This document shows positions 7,125-16,376 of a stretch of 18,519 bases of DNA, in pieces. The notes under the pieces were generated by a model. That model was not told the origin of the DNA, ran no database searches, and saw nothing but the letters and a program-made list of their open reading frames with translations. The stretch lies in the NCBI GenBank assembly GCA_024636575.1, contig JAGXGU010000153.1:1-18519 (forward strand). The letters are read 5' to 3'. The DNA comes from Altererythrobacter sp. (lineage in GTDB: Bacteria > Pseudomonadota > Alphaproteobacteria > Sphingomonadales > Sphingomonadaceae). A program made the position numbers and the translations under genes. Numbering within the stretch: the first letter of the stretch is position 1; each line of letters begins with the position of its first letter.

Positions 7125-7667
7125 CTAGTCACTTTCGCAAATATTAGGCTTTTTGACATTGGCCATCCGAAGCAGGAACACCGTTAGCCCGCCCATGTTT
7201 TCGGGCGGCAAGGCGGCCAGTAACGACACGCCGCGTTCGATATTGCCGCAATCCTTGATCGGAATTTCCTTCGATACTTCCTGCTGGATCAAGGCATCGA
7301 CAAAGGGCCTGACCGCATCGGCCGGCAGGGTGGCCAGCATGGTTGCCATGCCATCGTCCTGGCGCGCGGTCTTGCTTTGCGCGAAGTCGAGCAGGAACCG
7401 GCGCGCGCCCGGCCATGCAGATCGTTGCAGTGCGGTATAGGATGCCGCCAGTTTCGGGCCCTGCGTGCCGATGAAACCGTCAGCGGGCAGGGACGGCCCG
7501 CATTTCGCCCTGAACGCGCCGATCAAGGACGGCATGGCAAAGACCACTGCATCCGCCATGTCAGCCTGCTTTATGCATGAATTTGCCGCAGTTTGCGCCA
7601 TCGCAACCTGCGATTGCGACAGTGCCAGCATTGCTGCTGCGCCGGCCAGAACATTCAAATATTTCAT
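7125..7667 (-). CDS. Small secreted hypothetical protein with four cysteines
   Basis: A 180-residue protein with a clear signal peptide: MKYLNVLAG, then an Ala/Leu-rich core, with VAMA at 21-24 as the likely cleavage site. The mature part is mostly helical by eye and has four cysteines (31, 56, 140 and 177) that could form two disulfides in the periplasm. No catalytic motif is apparent and I do not recognise the family. It sits between ispDF (12 bases upstream) and the cinA-type gene (2 bases downstream), so it is the middle gene of a tight leftward operon. It is not an obvious partner of either neighbour. Confidence 0.85.
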   Translation of the reverse strand: MKYLNVLAGAAAMLALSQSQVAMAQTAANSCIKQADMADAVVFAMPSLIGAFRAKCGPSLPADGFIGTQGPKLAASYTALQRSAWPGARRFLLDFAQSKTARQDDGMATMLATLPADAVRPFVDALIQQEVSKEIPIKDCGNIERGVSLLAALPPENMGGLTVFLLRMANVKKPNICESD

Positions 7668-7679
7668 CGGTCCATTATC

Positions 7680-8846
7680 CTATGCCAATGCCAAGACTGT
7701 TGCGATGGCCTGCGCCGCGATACCTTCCTCGCGCCCGGCAAAGCCCAACCGTTCGGTAGTCGTAGCCTTCACATTGACCTGACCTGTATCAACGCTCAGC
7801 AGCTCGGCCAGTTTCATCCTCATCGCGTCTCTGTATGGGCCAATTTTCGGCGCTTCGCAGATGATCGTCAAATCGACATTTCCGATCCGGTACCCCGCCT
7901 TGGTCACCAGCATGACTGCGTGTTCGACGAACTGTGCTGAACGCGCGCCCTTCCATTGCGGATCGCTGGGCGGAAAATGCTGGCCAATATCGCCTTCGCC
8001 AACCGATCCGAGCAGCGCATCGACAACGGCGTGCAGCGCGACATCGGCATCGCTATGCCCGGCGAGCCCGCGATCATGCGGGATCAGCAACCCACCGAGC
8101 CACAATTCCTCGCCCGCTGCCAACCGGTGCACGTCATACCCCATGCCCGTCCGCATCGGAGGCAATTCCGCCATGAAATCCTCCGCAAATGTCAGTTTCC
8201 TGAGCGCTTCGTCACCGGCGACATGCGCCACTTCAAGGCCAACGGCCAGCGCGACCTGCGCATCGTCCCCTGCGGATATGGGGCTATCCCATGCCCGGTG
8301 GGCCGCCAGAATGTCGGCAAAGCGAAACGCCTGCGGGGTCTGAACCCGGCGCAGACTGTCGCGGTCCGCTGATCCGGACATCTTGCCTGCAGCATCAATC
8401 GACAGGCTGTCCACCACCGGCAGAACCGGGATCGCGCCGGGGGCATCCACCAGCGCAGCCAGCAGGCGGTCTATGACAGCGGCGGGCAGAATCGGACGGG
8501 CCGCATCGTGGATCAGCACAAATTCCGGTGCATCCCCCTCCAGTGCGGACAAGGCGTTTGCGACAGACATCTGGCGCGTTGCACCGCCTACGATCAACCG
8601 GATGTTGGCGATGCCGGACAGCGCCGCCCGAGTGGCGCCTTCGGCCCCGCCGGGTATGGCCACAAAAATCGGATTTGCCCCGGCAGCAGCCAGCGTTTCC
8701 GCCGAATGCCGCAGCACCGGCTTGCCCCGCCACAGCGCGAATTGTTTCGGCAAGGGCTGTCCCGCGCGGAGGCCCTGTCCAGCGGCCACGATGATCGCCG
8801 CGAATTCGCCGCGTTCGGGCATGCCGGGGGTGGTGGCCTGTGTCAT
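7680..8846 (-). CDS. ispDF: Bifunctional IspD/IspF of the MEP isoprenoid pathway
   Basis: One chain carries two non-consecutive steps of isoprenoid synthesis. The IspD part (about residues 10-225) couples methylerythritol phosphate to CTP; it shows [25 protein letters not shown] nucleotide-binding sequence, HDAARP and the KLTFAEDF end. The IspF part (about 232-388) makes the cyclic diphosphate; MGYDVHRL gives zinc ligands Asp238 and His240, and [10 protein letters not shown] gives His272. Fused IspDF is common in alphaproteobacteria. The start is uncertain: ATG 8846 (chosen, MTQATTP) resembles other sphingomonad versions, but ATG 8858, ATG 8822 and GTG 8924 are in frame and none has a strong ribosome binding site. 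It heads a leftward operon and diverges from dusB. Confidence 0.95.
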   Translation of the reverse strand: MTQATTPGMPERGEFAAIIVAAGQGLRAGQPLPKQFALWRGKPVLRHSAETLAAAGANPIFVAIPGGAEGATRAALSGIANIRLIVGGATRQMSVANALSALEGDAPEFVLIHDAARPILPAAVIDRLLAALVDAPGAIPVLPVVDSLSIDAAGKMSGSADRDSLRRVQTPQAFRFADILAAHRAWDSPISAGDDAQVALAVGLEVAHVAGDEALRKLTFAEDFMAELPPMRTGMGYDVHRLAAGEELWLGGLLIPHDRGLAGHSDADVALHAVVDALLGSVGEGDIGQHFPPSDPQWKGARSAQFVEHAVMLVTKAGYRIGNVDLTIICEAPKIGPYRDAMRMKLAELLSVDTGQVNVKATTTERLGFAGREEGIAAQAIATVLALA

Positions 8847-8933
8847 CGCAGGTGTCATCGCACGGGCGCTAGCGGCTTGCGTCCGATGCTGCAATGCACT
8901 AAGCGCTGCCCAAATTTTAGGCACATATCGAAA

Positions 8934-9950
8934 ATGACCACGCTTCCCCCTCCACCGGCGTTAAAGCCGATCCACATCGGTCCGATTGCGATCGATTGTC
9001 CGGTCGTGCTTGCGCCGATGACCGGCGTTACCGATCTGCCGTTTCGCACCCTTGTGCGGCGCTACGGTTCCGGCCTTAATGTGACCGAAATGGTTGCCAG
9101 CCAGGCCATGATCCGGGAAACGCGCCAGTCGCTGCAGAAAGTGGCATGGGGTCAGATCGAAGAACCGGTTTCGATGCAATTGGTGGGCTGCGACCCGGTT
9201 TCGATGGGCGAAGCGGCCAGGCTGAATGAAGATCGCGGGGCGGCGATAATCGACATCAATTTCGGCTGCCCGGTGCGCAAGGTCACCAATGGCCTCGCCG
9301 GATCGGCGCTGATGCGCGAAGTCCCGCTGGCGACAAAGCTGATGGAGGCCACGGTAAAGGCGGTATCCGTGCCGGTGACGGTCAAGATGCGGATGGGCTG
9401 GGACCATGACAGCCTGAACGCGCCGGAACTGGCGAAAATCGCCGAAGATATCGGGGTCAGGATGATCACCGTTCACGGGCGCACGCGCAACCAGATGTAC
9501 AAAGGTTCTGCGGATTGGAGCTTCATCCGCAAGGTCAAGGATGCCGTGTCCATCCCGGTGATCGTCAATGGCGACATTTGCGGGATCGAGGATACCGCGC
9601 ATGCGCTGGAACAATCGGGTGCTGACGGGGTCATGATCGGTCGCGGAGCTTACGGCAAGCCATGGCTGCTGGGCCAGGTAATGCATTGGCTACGCACCGG
9701 CGAAGCACTGCCAAGCCCCGGCTTCGACGAGCAGTTTTCCGTACTGATCGAACATTATCGCGGCATGCTGGAACATTACGGCACCGACGTTGGCGTCAAG
9801 GTCGCCCGCAAGCATCTTGGCTGGTACACCAAGGGGATGCATGGCTCTGCCGAGTTTCGCAATCAGGTGAATTTCGTGGACGATCCAGCGCAGGTGATGG
9901 GCGAGCTCGAACGGTTTTACACCCCTTTCATGCACCGCCGGGCCGCGTGA
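8934..9950 (+). CDS. dusB: tRNA-dihydrouridine synthase (NifR3/DusB type)
   Basis: A 338-residue flavin (FMN) TIM-barrel enzyme that reduces uridines in the D-loop of tRNA with NADPH. Signatures are [26 protein letters not shown] with catalytic Cys112, [22 protein letters not shown] and VIVNGDI...MIGRGAYG. In many alphaproteobacteria this gene (historically nifR3) leads the ntrBC operon, as here; it is not itself a nitrogen regulator. ATG 8934 has only a weak upstream purine stretch, but the N-terminus it gives is standard. The TGA at 9948-9950 lies 11 bases before the chosen ntrB start. Confidence 0.95.
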   Translation: MTTLPPPPALKPIHIGPIAIDCPVVLAPMTGVTDLPFRTLVRRYGSGLNVTEMVASQAMIRETRQSLQKVAWGQIEEPVSMQLVGCDPVSMGEAARLNEDRGAAIIDINFGCPVRKVTNGLAGSALMREVPLATKLMEATVKAVSVPVTVKMRMGWDHDSLNAPELAKIAEDIGVRMITVHGRTRNQMYKGSADWSFIRKVKDAVSIPVIVNGDICGIEDTAHALEQSGADGVMIGRGAYGKPWLLGQVMHWLRTGEALPSPGFDEQFSVLIEHYRGMLEHYGTDVGVKVARKHLGWYTKGMHGSAEFRNQVNFVDDPAQVMGELERFYTPFMHRRAA

Positions 9951-9961
9951 GTTCCGAGCCG

Positions 9962-11038
9962 ATGAAGGCGGGGCTATCAGTTCGGTCGGGACCGCGCCCG
10001 CCCGCGCAAATCCAAATGGCCGGCATGATATTTTCGGTACTGCTGCTCGACCGGAACCTGCGCATTGCAGAGGCGAATCCTGCCGCCGAAAGCCTGTTCG
10101 GGCGCAGCAGCAAACGCCTGACTGGAATGGTTGTCACTGACCTGGTTGATTTCGGCACGGTCGGTATCCAGGAACGGCTGGCAATCGAAGATCAGCAATT
10201 GGTCGCCCGGGGTGTCATCGCGATCGTGGATGGAGAGCGCAAACGCTTCAACCTGACCGTATCCCCCATGGTTTCTCACCCCGGCTGGAAAGTGTTGTCG
10301 CTATCCGATGGCAGCCGCGATGACGTATCCGGAGAAGGTGAGAAGGAAAGCACGGTCGGTGCTCCAGCGGTCCTCGCGCATGAAATCAAGAATCCGCTGG
10401 CTGCCATACGGGGTGCAGGGCAATTGCTCGCCCGGCGCGTGGATGAAAAGGACCGGCCGCTGGCTGCGTTGATTTCCGACGAGGTCGACCGGATCGCGCG
10501 TCTCGTCGACCGGATGCAGAAGCTGGGCAGCAATACACCCGATCCCGTTGCGCCGTTCAATCTGCACGAGGCAATCCGCAATGCCATGGCTACCGTGCGG
10601 GCAAGCGCACCGGCTAATGTAACTCTTGCGGAGGAATTCGATCCGTCCCTGCCGCCGGTTCTTGCCAGTCAGGATGCGCTGGAGCAGGTCATGATCAATC
10701 TGCTGTCCAACGCCTGCGATGCATGCTCCGGGATGGAAAGCGGTGAGATTATTGTCAAAACCCGGTTCGTCAGCGGATCGGCAATGAGTGCTATCCGGCT
10801 GGGCCGGTCCGTTCGTGTCCCGATCGAAGTGACCGTGATCGATAATGGCCCGGGGGTCGATCCGCAAATGGCGGACCGCATGTTCGAACCGTTTGTAACG
10901 GCGAAGAGGGGCGGGCAGGGCCTTGGCCTTGCATTGGTCAAGAAATTGCTCGCCGATATGGACGGGCGAATCGGCTATAGCCGCGATGACAAGGCGGGTT
11001 TGACCAATTTCCGGATCAACCTGCCGCTGGCGAAATAG
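9962..11038 (+). CDS. ntrB: Nitrogen regulation sensor histidine kinase NtrB (GlnL)
   Basis: A 358-residue soluble histidine kinase/phosphatase that controls NtrC according to nitrogen status, normally with PII protein. Order of parts: a PAS domain at about 20-120 (FSVLLLDRNLRIAEANPAAESLF), the dimerisation/phosphoacceptor helix with His140 in LAHEIKNPLAAIRG, and the ATP-binding domain with NLLSNACDA (N box), DNGPGVDP and GGQGLGLALV. There are no membrane segments. Start choice: ATG 9962 is given; a GTG at 9947-9949, in frame and overlapping the dusB TGA as GTGA, would add five residues and is a real alternative. It is followed 11 bases later by ntrC. Confidence 0.94.
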   Translation: MKAGLSVRSGPRPPAQIQMAGMIFSVLLLDRNLRIAEANPAAESLFGRSSKRLTGMVVTDLVDFGTVGIQERLAIEDQQLVARGVIAIVDGERKRFNLTVSPMVSHPGWKVLSLSDGSRDDVSGEGEKESTVGAPAVLAHEIKNPLAAIRGAGQLLARRVDEKDRPLAALISDEVDRIARLVDRMQKLGSNTPDPVAPFNLHEAIRNAMATVRASAPANVTLAEEFDPSLPPVLASQDALEQVMINLLSNACDACSGMESGEIIVKTRFVSGSAMSAIRLGRSVRVPIEVTVIDNGPGVDPQMADRMFEPFVTAKRGGQGLGLALVKKLLADMDGRIGYSRDDKAGLTNFRINLPLAK

Positions 11039-11049
11039 AGGTACGATCG

Positions 11050-12465
11050 ATGCGCGGACATATCTTGTTGGTGGAAGATGACAATTCCATCGCCACGGTG
11101 GTTACTGCCGCGCTGGAGGATGAGGGCTTCGCCGTCACCACGACAGACAGTATCGCGGGGCGGGACCGGCATCTGGCGGCTCAGCACTTCGATGCCATGT
11201 TGACCGACGTCATTCTGGCCGATGGGGACGGGATCGAAACCCTTGGCGCAGTGTGCGGCAATCACCCTGAAATGCCGATCATCATCCTTTCGGCGCAGAA
11301 CACGCTGGATACAGCAATCAGGGCGACCGATACTGGCGCCTTCGAATATTTTCCCAAGCCTTTCGATCTGGATGATCTGCTTCGCGCGGTAGAGCAGGCA
11401 ACAGGCGTGCGCCAAATTCAAAGCGGTGAAATCGCCGAGGCCGGGGAAGGCCTCCCGCTGGTGGGCCGAAGCCAGGCGATGCAGGGCGTGTTCCGCATGA
11501 TCACGCGGGTGCTGCGCAATGATCTGACCGTGCTGATCCTTGGCGAATCCGGTACCGGCAAGGAACTGGTGGCCGATGCGATCCACCAGCTCGGCCACCG
11601 CAAGACCGGGCCGTTTATCGCGGTAAACGCCGCCGCGATTCCCAGTGAATTGATCGAGAGTGAGCTATTCGGCCACGAAAAGGGAGCTTTCACCGGCGCG
11701 GTCAACCAGGCAATCGGCAAGTTTGAACAGGCCAATGGGGGAACCCTGTTTCTGGACGAGATTGGCGATATGCCGCCTGCTGCGCAGACCCGTTTGCTGC
11801 GGGCGCTGCAATCGGGGCGTATCCGCAGGGTCGGCGGGCGGCAGGAAATCTCCGTCGATGTGCGGATCGTTGCCGCTACCAATCGCGATCTGACCCCGAT
11901 GATTGCTGCCGGGACATTCCGGGAAGATCTGTTCTACCGCCTCAACGTGGTGCCGATCCAGCTGCCGCCCCTGCGCGACCGGGTGGATGATATCGGCGCG
12001 CTGGCCCGGCATTTCCTCCGTCAGGCCGCGGAGGAAGGCCTGCCGCCACGGCAATTGGATGCCGCCGCGATTGCGATGCTGGAACGCCAGCCTTGGCGCG
12101 GCAACGTGCGGGAATTAAAGAATACAATCTACCGGCTGGCGCTGATGGCACGCGATGAAATGATCGATTCAGAGACCATTTCCAGTGTACTGGACGAGGC
12201 GTTGGTGGTCGCCGGTTCGACCGATGACAGCAACGATTTTGCCGGAGCGCTGGAAAAATGGGTGGCGCTGCACGGGCCAGCGAATGGCAATCTTTACCAA
12301 AAATCGCTTGCCGCGTTTGAAAAGCCGCTGTTTGAACACGCATTGCGCCAAACGGCGGGGAATCAGCTCCGTGCTGCCGAATTGCTCGGCATTAATCGAA
12401 ACACCTTGCGCAAGCGCCTGGTTGAATTGGTGATCGATCCGGAACGGTTCGCCCCGGCAAGATAG
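11050..12465 (+). CDS. ntrC: Nitrogen regulation response regulator NtrC (GlnG)
   Basis: A 471-residue sigma-54 activator. The receiver domain (1 to about 120) has the acidic pocket Glu9-Asp10-Asp11, phosphoacceptor Asp53 (MLTDVIL) and Lys103. The AAA+ domain (about 140-380) has Walker A GESGTGKE (165-172), the sigma-54 contact loop GAFTGA (212-217), Walker B TLFLDEIGD and the RLNVVPI sensor region. A Fis-type helix-turn-helix is at the C-terminus (GNQLRAAELLGINRNTLRKRL). All parts needed for activation look intact. GAGG at 11038-11041, overlapping the ntrB stop, is the ribosome binding site for ATG 11050. Expected targets are nitrogen-assimilation genes outside this window. Confidence 0.96.
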   Translation: MRGHILLVEDDNSIATVVTAALEDEGFAVTTTDSIAGRDRHLAAQHFDAMLTDVILADGDGIETLGAVCGNHPEMPIIILSAQNTLDTAIRATDTGAFEYFPKPFDLDDLLRAVEQATGVRQIQSGEIAEAGEGLPLVGRSQAMQGVFRMITRVLRNDLTVLILGESGTGKELVADAIHQLGHRKTGPFIAVNAAAIPSELIESELFGHEKGAFTGAVNQAIGKFEQANGGTLFLDEIGDMPPAAQTRLLRALQSGRIRRVGGRQEISVDVRIVAATNRDLTPMIAAGTFREDLFYRLNVVPIQLPPLRDRVDDIGALARHFLRQAAEEGLPPRQLDAAAIAMLERQPWRGNVRELKNTIYRLALMARDEMIDSETISSVLDEALVVAGSTDDSNDFAGALEKWVALHGPANGNLYQKSLAAFEKPLFEHALRQTAGNQLRAAELLGINRNTLRKRLVELVIDPERFAPAR

Positions 12466-12518
12466 CGCTAGTCAGGCAGCTTTTAACAGGTGATACCCTC
12501 CGTTCGACGCAAAATGTC

Positions 12519-12555
12519 TTGCATAAATGCAACACTATCGTTGTAGAGATGCAAC
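12519..12555. promoter_or_regulatory. Palindrome and repeated half-sites in front of ntrY (possible operator)
   Basis: The 91 bases between ntrC and ntrY contain a perfect inverted repeat, TTGCAT-AA-ATGCAA (12519-12532). ATGCAAC occurs at 12527-12533 and again at 12549-12555, exactly 22 bases apart (about two helical turns), and GTTG at 12540-12543 lies between them in the opposite orientation. The cluster ends just before ATG 12557. It could be an operator allowing ntrYX to be regulated apart from ntrBC, or an mRNA structure near the start codon. The bases are seen; the function is inference. Confidence 0.45.
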
Positions 12556-12556
12556 G

Positions 12557-14803
12557 ATGAAGAGCGCGTCTCCTGCGATGTTACACAGAAGCCCCCGCTG
12601 GATGCGGCGCTTCGTTGTGGCCTCCCGCCGCGCGAATTTCTACCTGATCCTCGAAGTTGCGGCGGCGCTTGCCTTTGCGATCATGGTCGCCGCAACCTAT
12701 TACAGCTTCACCAGCGCGCCCCCGGGCGGACAATTGCTGCCTTCGGGGCAGGTGGCTTCGCTCTTGATCGGTACGCTGATACCGGCAATCACGCTGGTTG
12801 TTCTGTTCGGGCGGAGGCTGGCCATTCGCCGCGCCGCGGGCAGCACCGCGCGCCTGCATGTCCGGCTGGTGTTTTTCTTTTCGATGGTCGCCGCGATCCC
12901 GACTTTGCTGGTCGCTGGCTTTGCTGCAATCCTGTTCCAGTCCGGCGTTGATTTCTGGTTTTCTGACGATTCCCGCGGGCTGATGAAGAATGCCAATGCG
13001 CTGGCGGAAAATTATTACGAACAGAACCAGCTCGAAGTCGCCAACGAGACCATCGCGATGGCCAGCGACATGCGGTACTGGCTTGATCAGGGGACCCTGG
13101 CTGACAGCGGGTTTGCCGATTTCTACCGCTATCAGGCGCAAGGCCGGGATCTGAACGAATCCGCGATCCTGCAGGAATTACCCGACGGTACACTGCGCAC
13201 TGCGGCGATGTTCGACCTGCCGGCCGACAATCAGCCGCAGCAATTGCAGTCCGGTATTTTCGACCGGGTTCGCGGCGGTGAATCGGTGGTTGTCATCGGC
13301 GGCCCAACCCGCATCGAGGCGGTTTCCGCGATCGACCGCGAAAGCGGGATATATCTCTACAACGCGCGCAATTCCGAAGCGCAATCCTTCACCTCCTTCG
13401 AAAGCGCGAAGAACATCGCATCTGCTTACGAAGTGCTGACCAATCGGGCGCGGGCGCTGCAACTGCGGTTCAATCTCGCGTTGTTTTTCGTCTCTATCAT
13501 CCTGGTGATGATTGCTGTCTGGTTTGCGCTCCGTTTTGCCGATCGGCAGGTGGAACCGCTTACCGAACTCGTCGGCGCAGCGCGCAAGGTGGGGGCAGGC
13601 AATTTCTCGCTGCGGGTGGACGGGCGGACCGGCAATGATGAAATTGGCCAGTTAAACCGCGCCTTCAACCGCATGACCGCCCAGATCGAGCAGCAAACCG
13701 ATGCTCTGGTCGGGGCCAACAGCCAGCTTGATGCGCGCAGGGCCTTTATGGAAACGGTGCTGGAATCGGTTACTGCCGGGATCATTTCGATCAGCCACGA
13801 TGGCCAGGTCATGCTGATGAACAGTCTTGCCCAGCAATTGCTGATGGGCGAACGCGGGCCGACACCGTTGAAACTGCCACTGGAGGCATTGTCCCCGCAG
13901 ATTGCTGCGCTCGCTGCGTCCGGGGTTTCCAGCGGTATTGTCAATTACAACAAGGGCGGCGATCTGTTGACGCTGGCCGTGAAAATAGCAGCCGCGCCGG
14001 AAGGCAAGGTGATCACTTTTGAGGATATAACGCGGCAATTGCTCGACCAGCGGCAGGCAGCCTGGTCGGACGTAGCGCGGCGGATCGCGCATGAAATCAA
14101 GAACCCGCTTACGCCCATTCAGCTTGCGACCGAACGGCTCAAACGCCGTTATCGCAAGCAGATAGAGGTGGACGGTGAATTGTTCGACGATCTGACCAAC
14201 ACCATCGTTCGGCAAGTCGGTGCCCTGCGGAAGATGGTCGATGAATTCTCCTCCTTCGCGCGCCTGCCGAAGCCGGTATTCCGCGAGGAGAATACGGTTG
14301 ATCTGGTGCGCCAATCGCTATTCCTTCAGGAAGTCGCGCATCCGGGGATCAATTTCAGCTTCAGCACCAGCGCGGATGGGCCGGTGAATATCGCCTGCGA
14401 CCGCCATCAATTGGGCCAGGCGATGACCAATGTGCTGAAAAATGCGGTGGAAGCGGTGGAGGCAAGGGCGATCACTGCCGAACCGGATTATCGCGGCCGG
14501 ATCGTGGTGGAAATAAAGACCGTGGATGGTGATCTGGTCGTGAGTGTCGAGGACAACGGTGTCGGGTTGCCACAGGATCAGGACAGGATTGTCGAACCCT
14601 ACGTGACCACCCGGGAAAAGGGGACCGGTCTGGGTCTGGCCATCGTCAACAAGATTGTCGAAGAACATGGAGGAAACATGGCCTTCGCGGCTGCGGAGGG
14701 TGGGGGGACACGGGTAACGCTGCGCTTCGCCAGAAATCCCGTGGAATCGGTGCAAAGCAATTCGGGGGCGCAAGACAATTTGGGCAACGGTACAGCCGGA
14801 TGA
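12557..14803 (+). CDS. ntrY: Membrane sensor histidine kinase NtrY
   Basis: A 748-residue kinase that phosphorylates NtrX. It has hydrophobic segments at about 28-48, 63-82 and 98-122, a periplasmic sensor region of about 180 residues, and a fourth membrane segment at about 305-330. Then come HAMP (about 330-385), PAS (about 395-500), phosphoacceptor His512 in RRIAHEIKNPLTPIQLATERLKRR (typical of NtrY), and the ATPase domain with NVLKNAVEAV, EDNGVGLP and GTGLGLAIV. ATG 12557 is preferred because AGAG lies about 8 bases upstream; ATG 12527 would add ten residues and overlaps a palindrome. In relatives NtrYX affects nitrogen metabolism, envelope and low-oxygen responses; the signal here is unknown. 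ntrX starts 22 bases after the stop. Confidence 0.94.
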   Translation: MKSASPAMLHRSPRWMRRFVVASRRANFYLILEVAAALAFAIMVAATYYSFTSAPPGGQLLPSGQVASLLIGTLIPAITLVVLFGRRLAIRRAAGSTARLHVRLVFFFSMVAAIPTLLVAGFAAILFQSGVDFWFSDDSRGLMKNANALAENYYEQNQLEVANETIAMASDMRYWLDQGTLADSGFADFYRYQAQGRDLNESAILQELPDGTLRTAAMFDLPADNQPQQLQSGIFDRVRGGESVVVIGGPTRIEAVSAIDRESGIYLYNARNSEAQSFTSFESAKNIASAYEVLTNRARALQLRFNLALFFVSIILVMIAVWFALRFADRQVEPLTELVGAARKVGAGNFSLRVDGRTGNDEIGQLNRAFNRMTAQIEQQTDALVGANSQLDARRAFMETVLESVTAGIISISHDGQVMLMNSLAQQLLMGERGPTPLKLPLEALSPQIAALAASGVSSGIVNYNKGGDLLTLAVKIAAAPEGKVITFEDITRQLLDQRQAAWSDVARRIAHEIKNPLTPIQLATERLKRRYRKQIEVDGELFDDLTNTIVRQVGALRKMVDEFSSFARLPKPVFREENTVDLVRQSLFLQEVAHPGINFSFSTSADGPVNIACDRHQLGQAMTNVLKNAVEAVEARAITAEPDYRGRIVVEIKTVDGDLVVSVEDNGVGLPQDQDRIVEPYVTTREKGTGLGLAIVNKIVEEHGGNMAFAAAEGGGTRVTLRFARNPVESVQSNSGAQDNLGNGTAG

Positions 14804-14825
14804 CCCATAGAAAGGCAGATGCGCA

Positions 14826-16211
14826 ATGGCGCTAGACATCCTCGTCGTTGATGATGAACGTGATATTCGCGAGCTGGTTTCGGGTGTCCTCAGCGATGAG
14901 GGCTATGAATGCCGAACGGCCGCCAACAGCACGGCGGCACTGGCAGCAATTGACGAGCGCCGCCCCAGCCTGGTGCTGCTGGATGTGTGGCTGCATGGCA
15001 GCGAGATGGACGGGCTGGAAGTGCTCGATGCAATCAAGTTGCGAGAGCCGGAACTTCCGGTGATCATCTTTTCCGGACATGGCAATATCGACACGGCGGT
15101 TTCCGCCGTCAGCCGCGGGGCCATGGATTTCATCGAGAAGCCGTTCGAGGCTGAACGGCTGCTGTTACTGGTCGACCGGGCGACGGAGACCGAGCGTTTG
15201 CGGCGTGAAAATACCCGGCTGCGCCAAGGCTTCACCCACGGCGAGGAATTCACCGGCAATTCCGCTGTCATCAACCAGGTTCGCGCCACGTTGAAACGGG
15301 TCGCGGGCACCGGCAGCCGGGTGCTGATCAACGGTCCTGCCGGTGCAGGCAAGGAAGTGGCCGCGCGATTGCTGCATAATTGGAGCCCGCGCAGCGATAG
15401 TGCCTTCGTCATCGTCAATTCCGCCCGTATCACGCCCGAACGGTTCGAACAGGAATTGTTCGGCGAGGAATCAGACGGCAAGCTGGTGCGTCCCGGCCTG
15501 CTGGAATTGGCCGATGGCGGAACGCTGTACCTGGACGAGGTGGCGGATATGCCCCTGTCGACCCAGGCACGCATCCTGCGGGTGCTGACCGAACAGAGCT
15601 TTGTCCGGGTCGGCGGCTGCCGGCAGATCGGGGTCGATGTGCGGGTGGTATCTTCGACCTCGCGCGATCTCCAGCATGAAATGGAACAGAAGAACTTTCG
15701 CGAAGATTTGTTTTACCGGCTGAATGTCGTTCCCATCACCATCCCTTCGCTGGCGGAACGGCGGGACGATATTCCGGCGCTGGCAGAGCATTTCTTCACC
15801 CGTTATGCGGCGGAACAAGGGATCATCGCACCTGACCTGACCGAGGAATCTATGGCCGCCCTCCAAGCCTATGACTGGCCGGGCAATGTTCGCCAATTGC
15901 GCAATGTCGTGGAACGCACGGTCATCCTGACCCCGCGCGAACGACTTGCTGCAGTGGAGCCCGACATGCTGCCTAGCGAGGTTGTCGGCGGCAGATTGGG
16001 CGGTGCAACCGCCGTTTCAGCCCTGATGGGCATTCCGCTGCGTGAAGCACGTGAAAGCTTCGAACGTGAATATCTCAGTATCCAGATTCGCCGTTTTTCG
16101 GGTAATATTTCCAAGACGGCCAGCTTCATCGGGATGGAACGATCTGCCTTGCACCGCAAATTGAAGCTGCTGGGCATGGGCGAACGTGATGCGGAGGATC
16201 GAAAAAGCTGA
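14826..16211 (+). CDS. ntrX: Response regulator NtrX, AAA+ without the sigma-54 contact motif
   Basis: A 461-residue regulator paired with NtrY. The receiver domain has Asp9-Asp10, phosphoacceptor Asp53 (LVLLDVWL) and EKPF. The AAA+ domain has Walker A GPAGAGKE and Walker B TLYLDEVAD. Where NtrC carries GAFTGA, this protein reads ELFGEESDGKLVRPGLLE, so the sigma-54 contact loop is missing. That is typical of alphaproteobacterial NtrX, which is thought to act without sigma-54, on promoters read by other holoenzymes. The C-terminal helix-turn-helix (FSGNISKTASFIGMERSALHRKL) is intact. ATG 14826 follows a purine-rich AAAGGCAGATG. The last gene of the nitrogen block; hfq follows after 165 bases. 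Confidence 0.95.
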   Translation: MALDILVVDDERDIRELVSGVLSDEGYECRTAANSTAALAAIDERRPSLVLLDVWLHGSEMDGLEVLDAIKLREPELPVIIFSGHGNIDTAVSAVSRGAMDFIEKPFEAERLLLLVDRATETERLRRENTRLRQGFTHGEEFTGNSAVINQVRATLKRVAGTGSRVLINGPAGAGKEVAARLLHNWSPRSDSAFVIVNSARITPERFEQELFGEESDGKLVRPGLLELADGGTLYLDEVADMPLSTQARILRVLTEQSFVRVGGCRQIGVDVRVVSSTSRDLQHEMEQKNFREDLFYRLNVVPITIPSLAERRDDIPALAEHFFTRYAAEQGIIAPDLTEESMAALQAYDWPGNVRQLRNVVERTVILTPRERLAAVEPDMLPSEVVGGRLGGATAVSALMGIPLREARESFEREYLSIQIRRFSGNISKTASFIGMERSALHRKLKLLGMGERDAEDRKS

Positions 16212-16376
16212 ACAGTGCTGATCGCAGCACAATCATTTCGCGAATCCATTTAGCTTGGGTTGCAAAATGCGATACAGTCACAATCTATCGAAACTATCGG
16301 ACATCTTCTTCGTTGAGAAGTCGGTGGACCAGAATGCGAACCGCAAAGGCGGACGCCAAAAATAAGGTGACAGACA
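16212..16376 (+). promoter_or_regulatory. ntrX-hfq intergenic region, probable hfq promoter
   Basis: A 165-base gap, A/T-richer than its surroundings. Just after the ntrX stop there is a small hairpin, GTGCTG-ATCG-CAGCAC (16215-16230), followed by AATCATTT; it might weakly terminate ntrX transcripts but lacks a T-run. TTGCAAAATGCGA at 16260-16272 resembles the palindrome in front of ntrY and could also supply a -35-like TTGCAA. No certain -10 box was found. The long leader suggests hfq has its own promoter, and hfq mRNA may be self-regulated as in other bacteria. Confidence 0.4.

Noticed and set aside
8961..9686. A 241-codon minus-strand frame across dusB
   Set aside because: Same reason: a shadow of a well-supported gene with no recognisable protein features.
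16215..16230. The GTGCTG/CAGCAC hairpin as an intrinsic terminator of ntrX
   Set aside because: Only six base pairs with a four-base loop and no T-run, so it is recorded only as a feature of the intergenic region.
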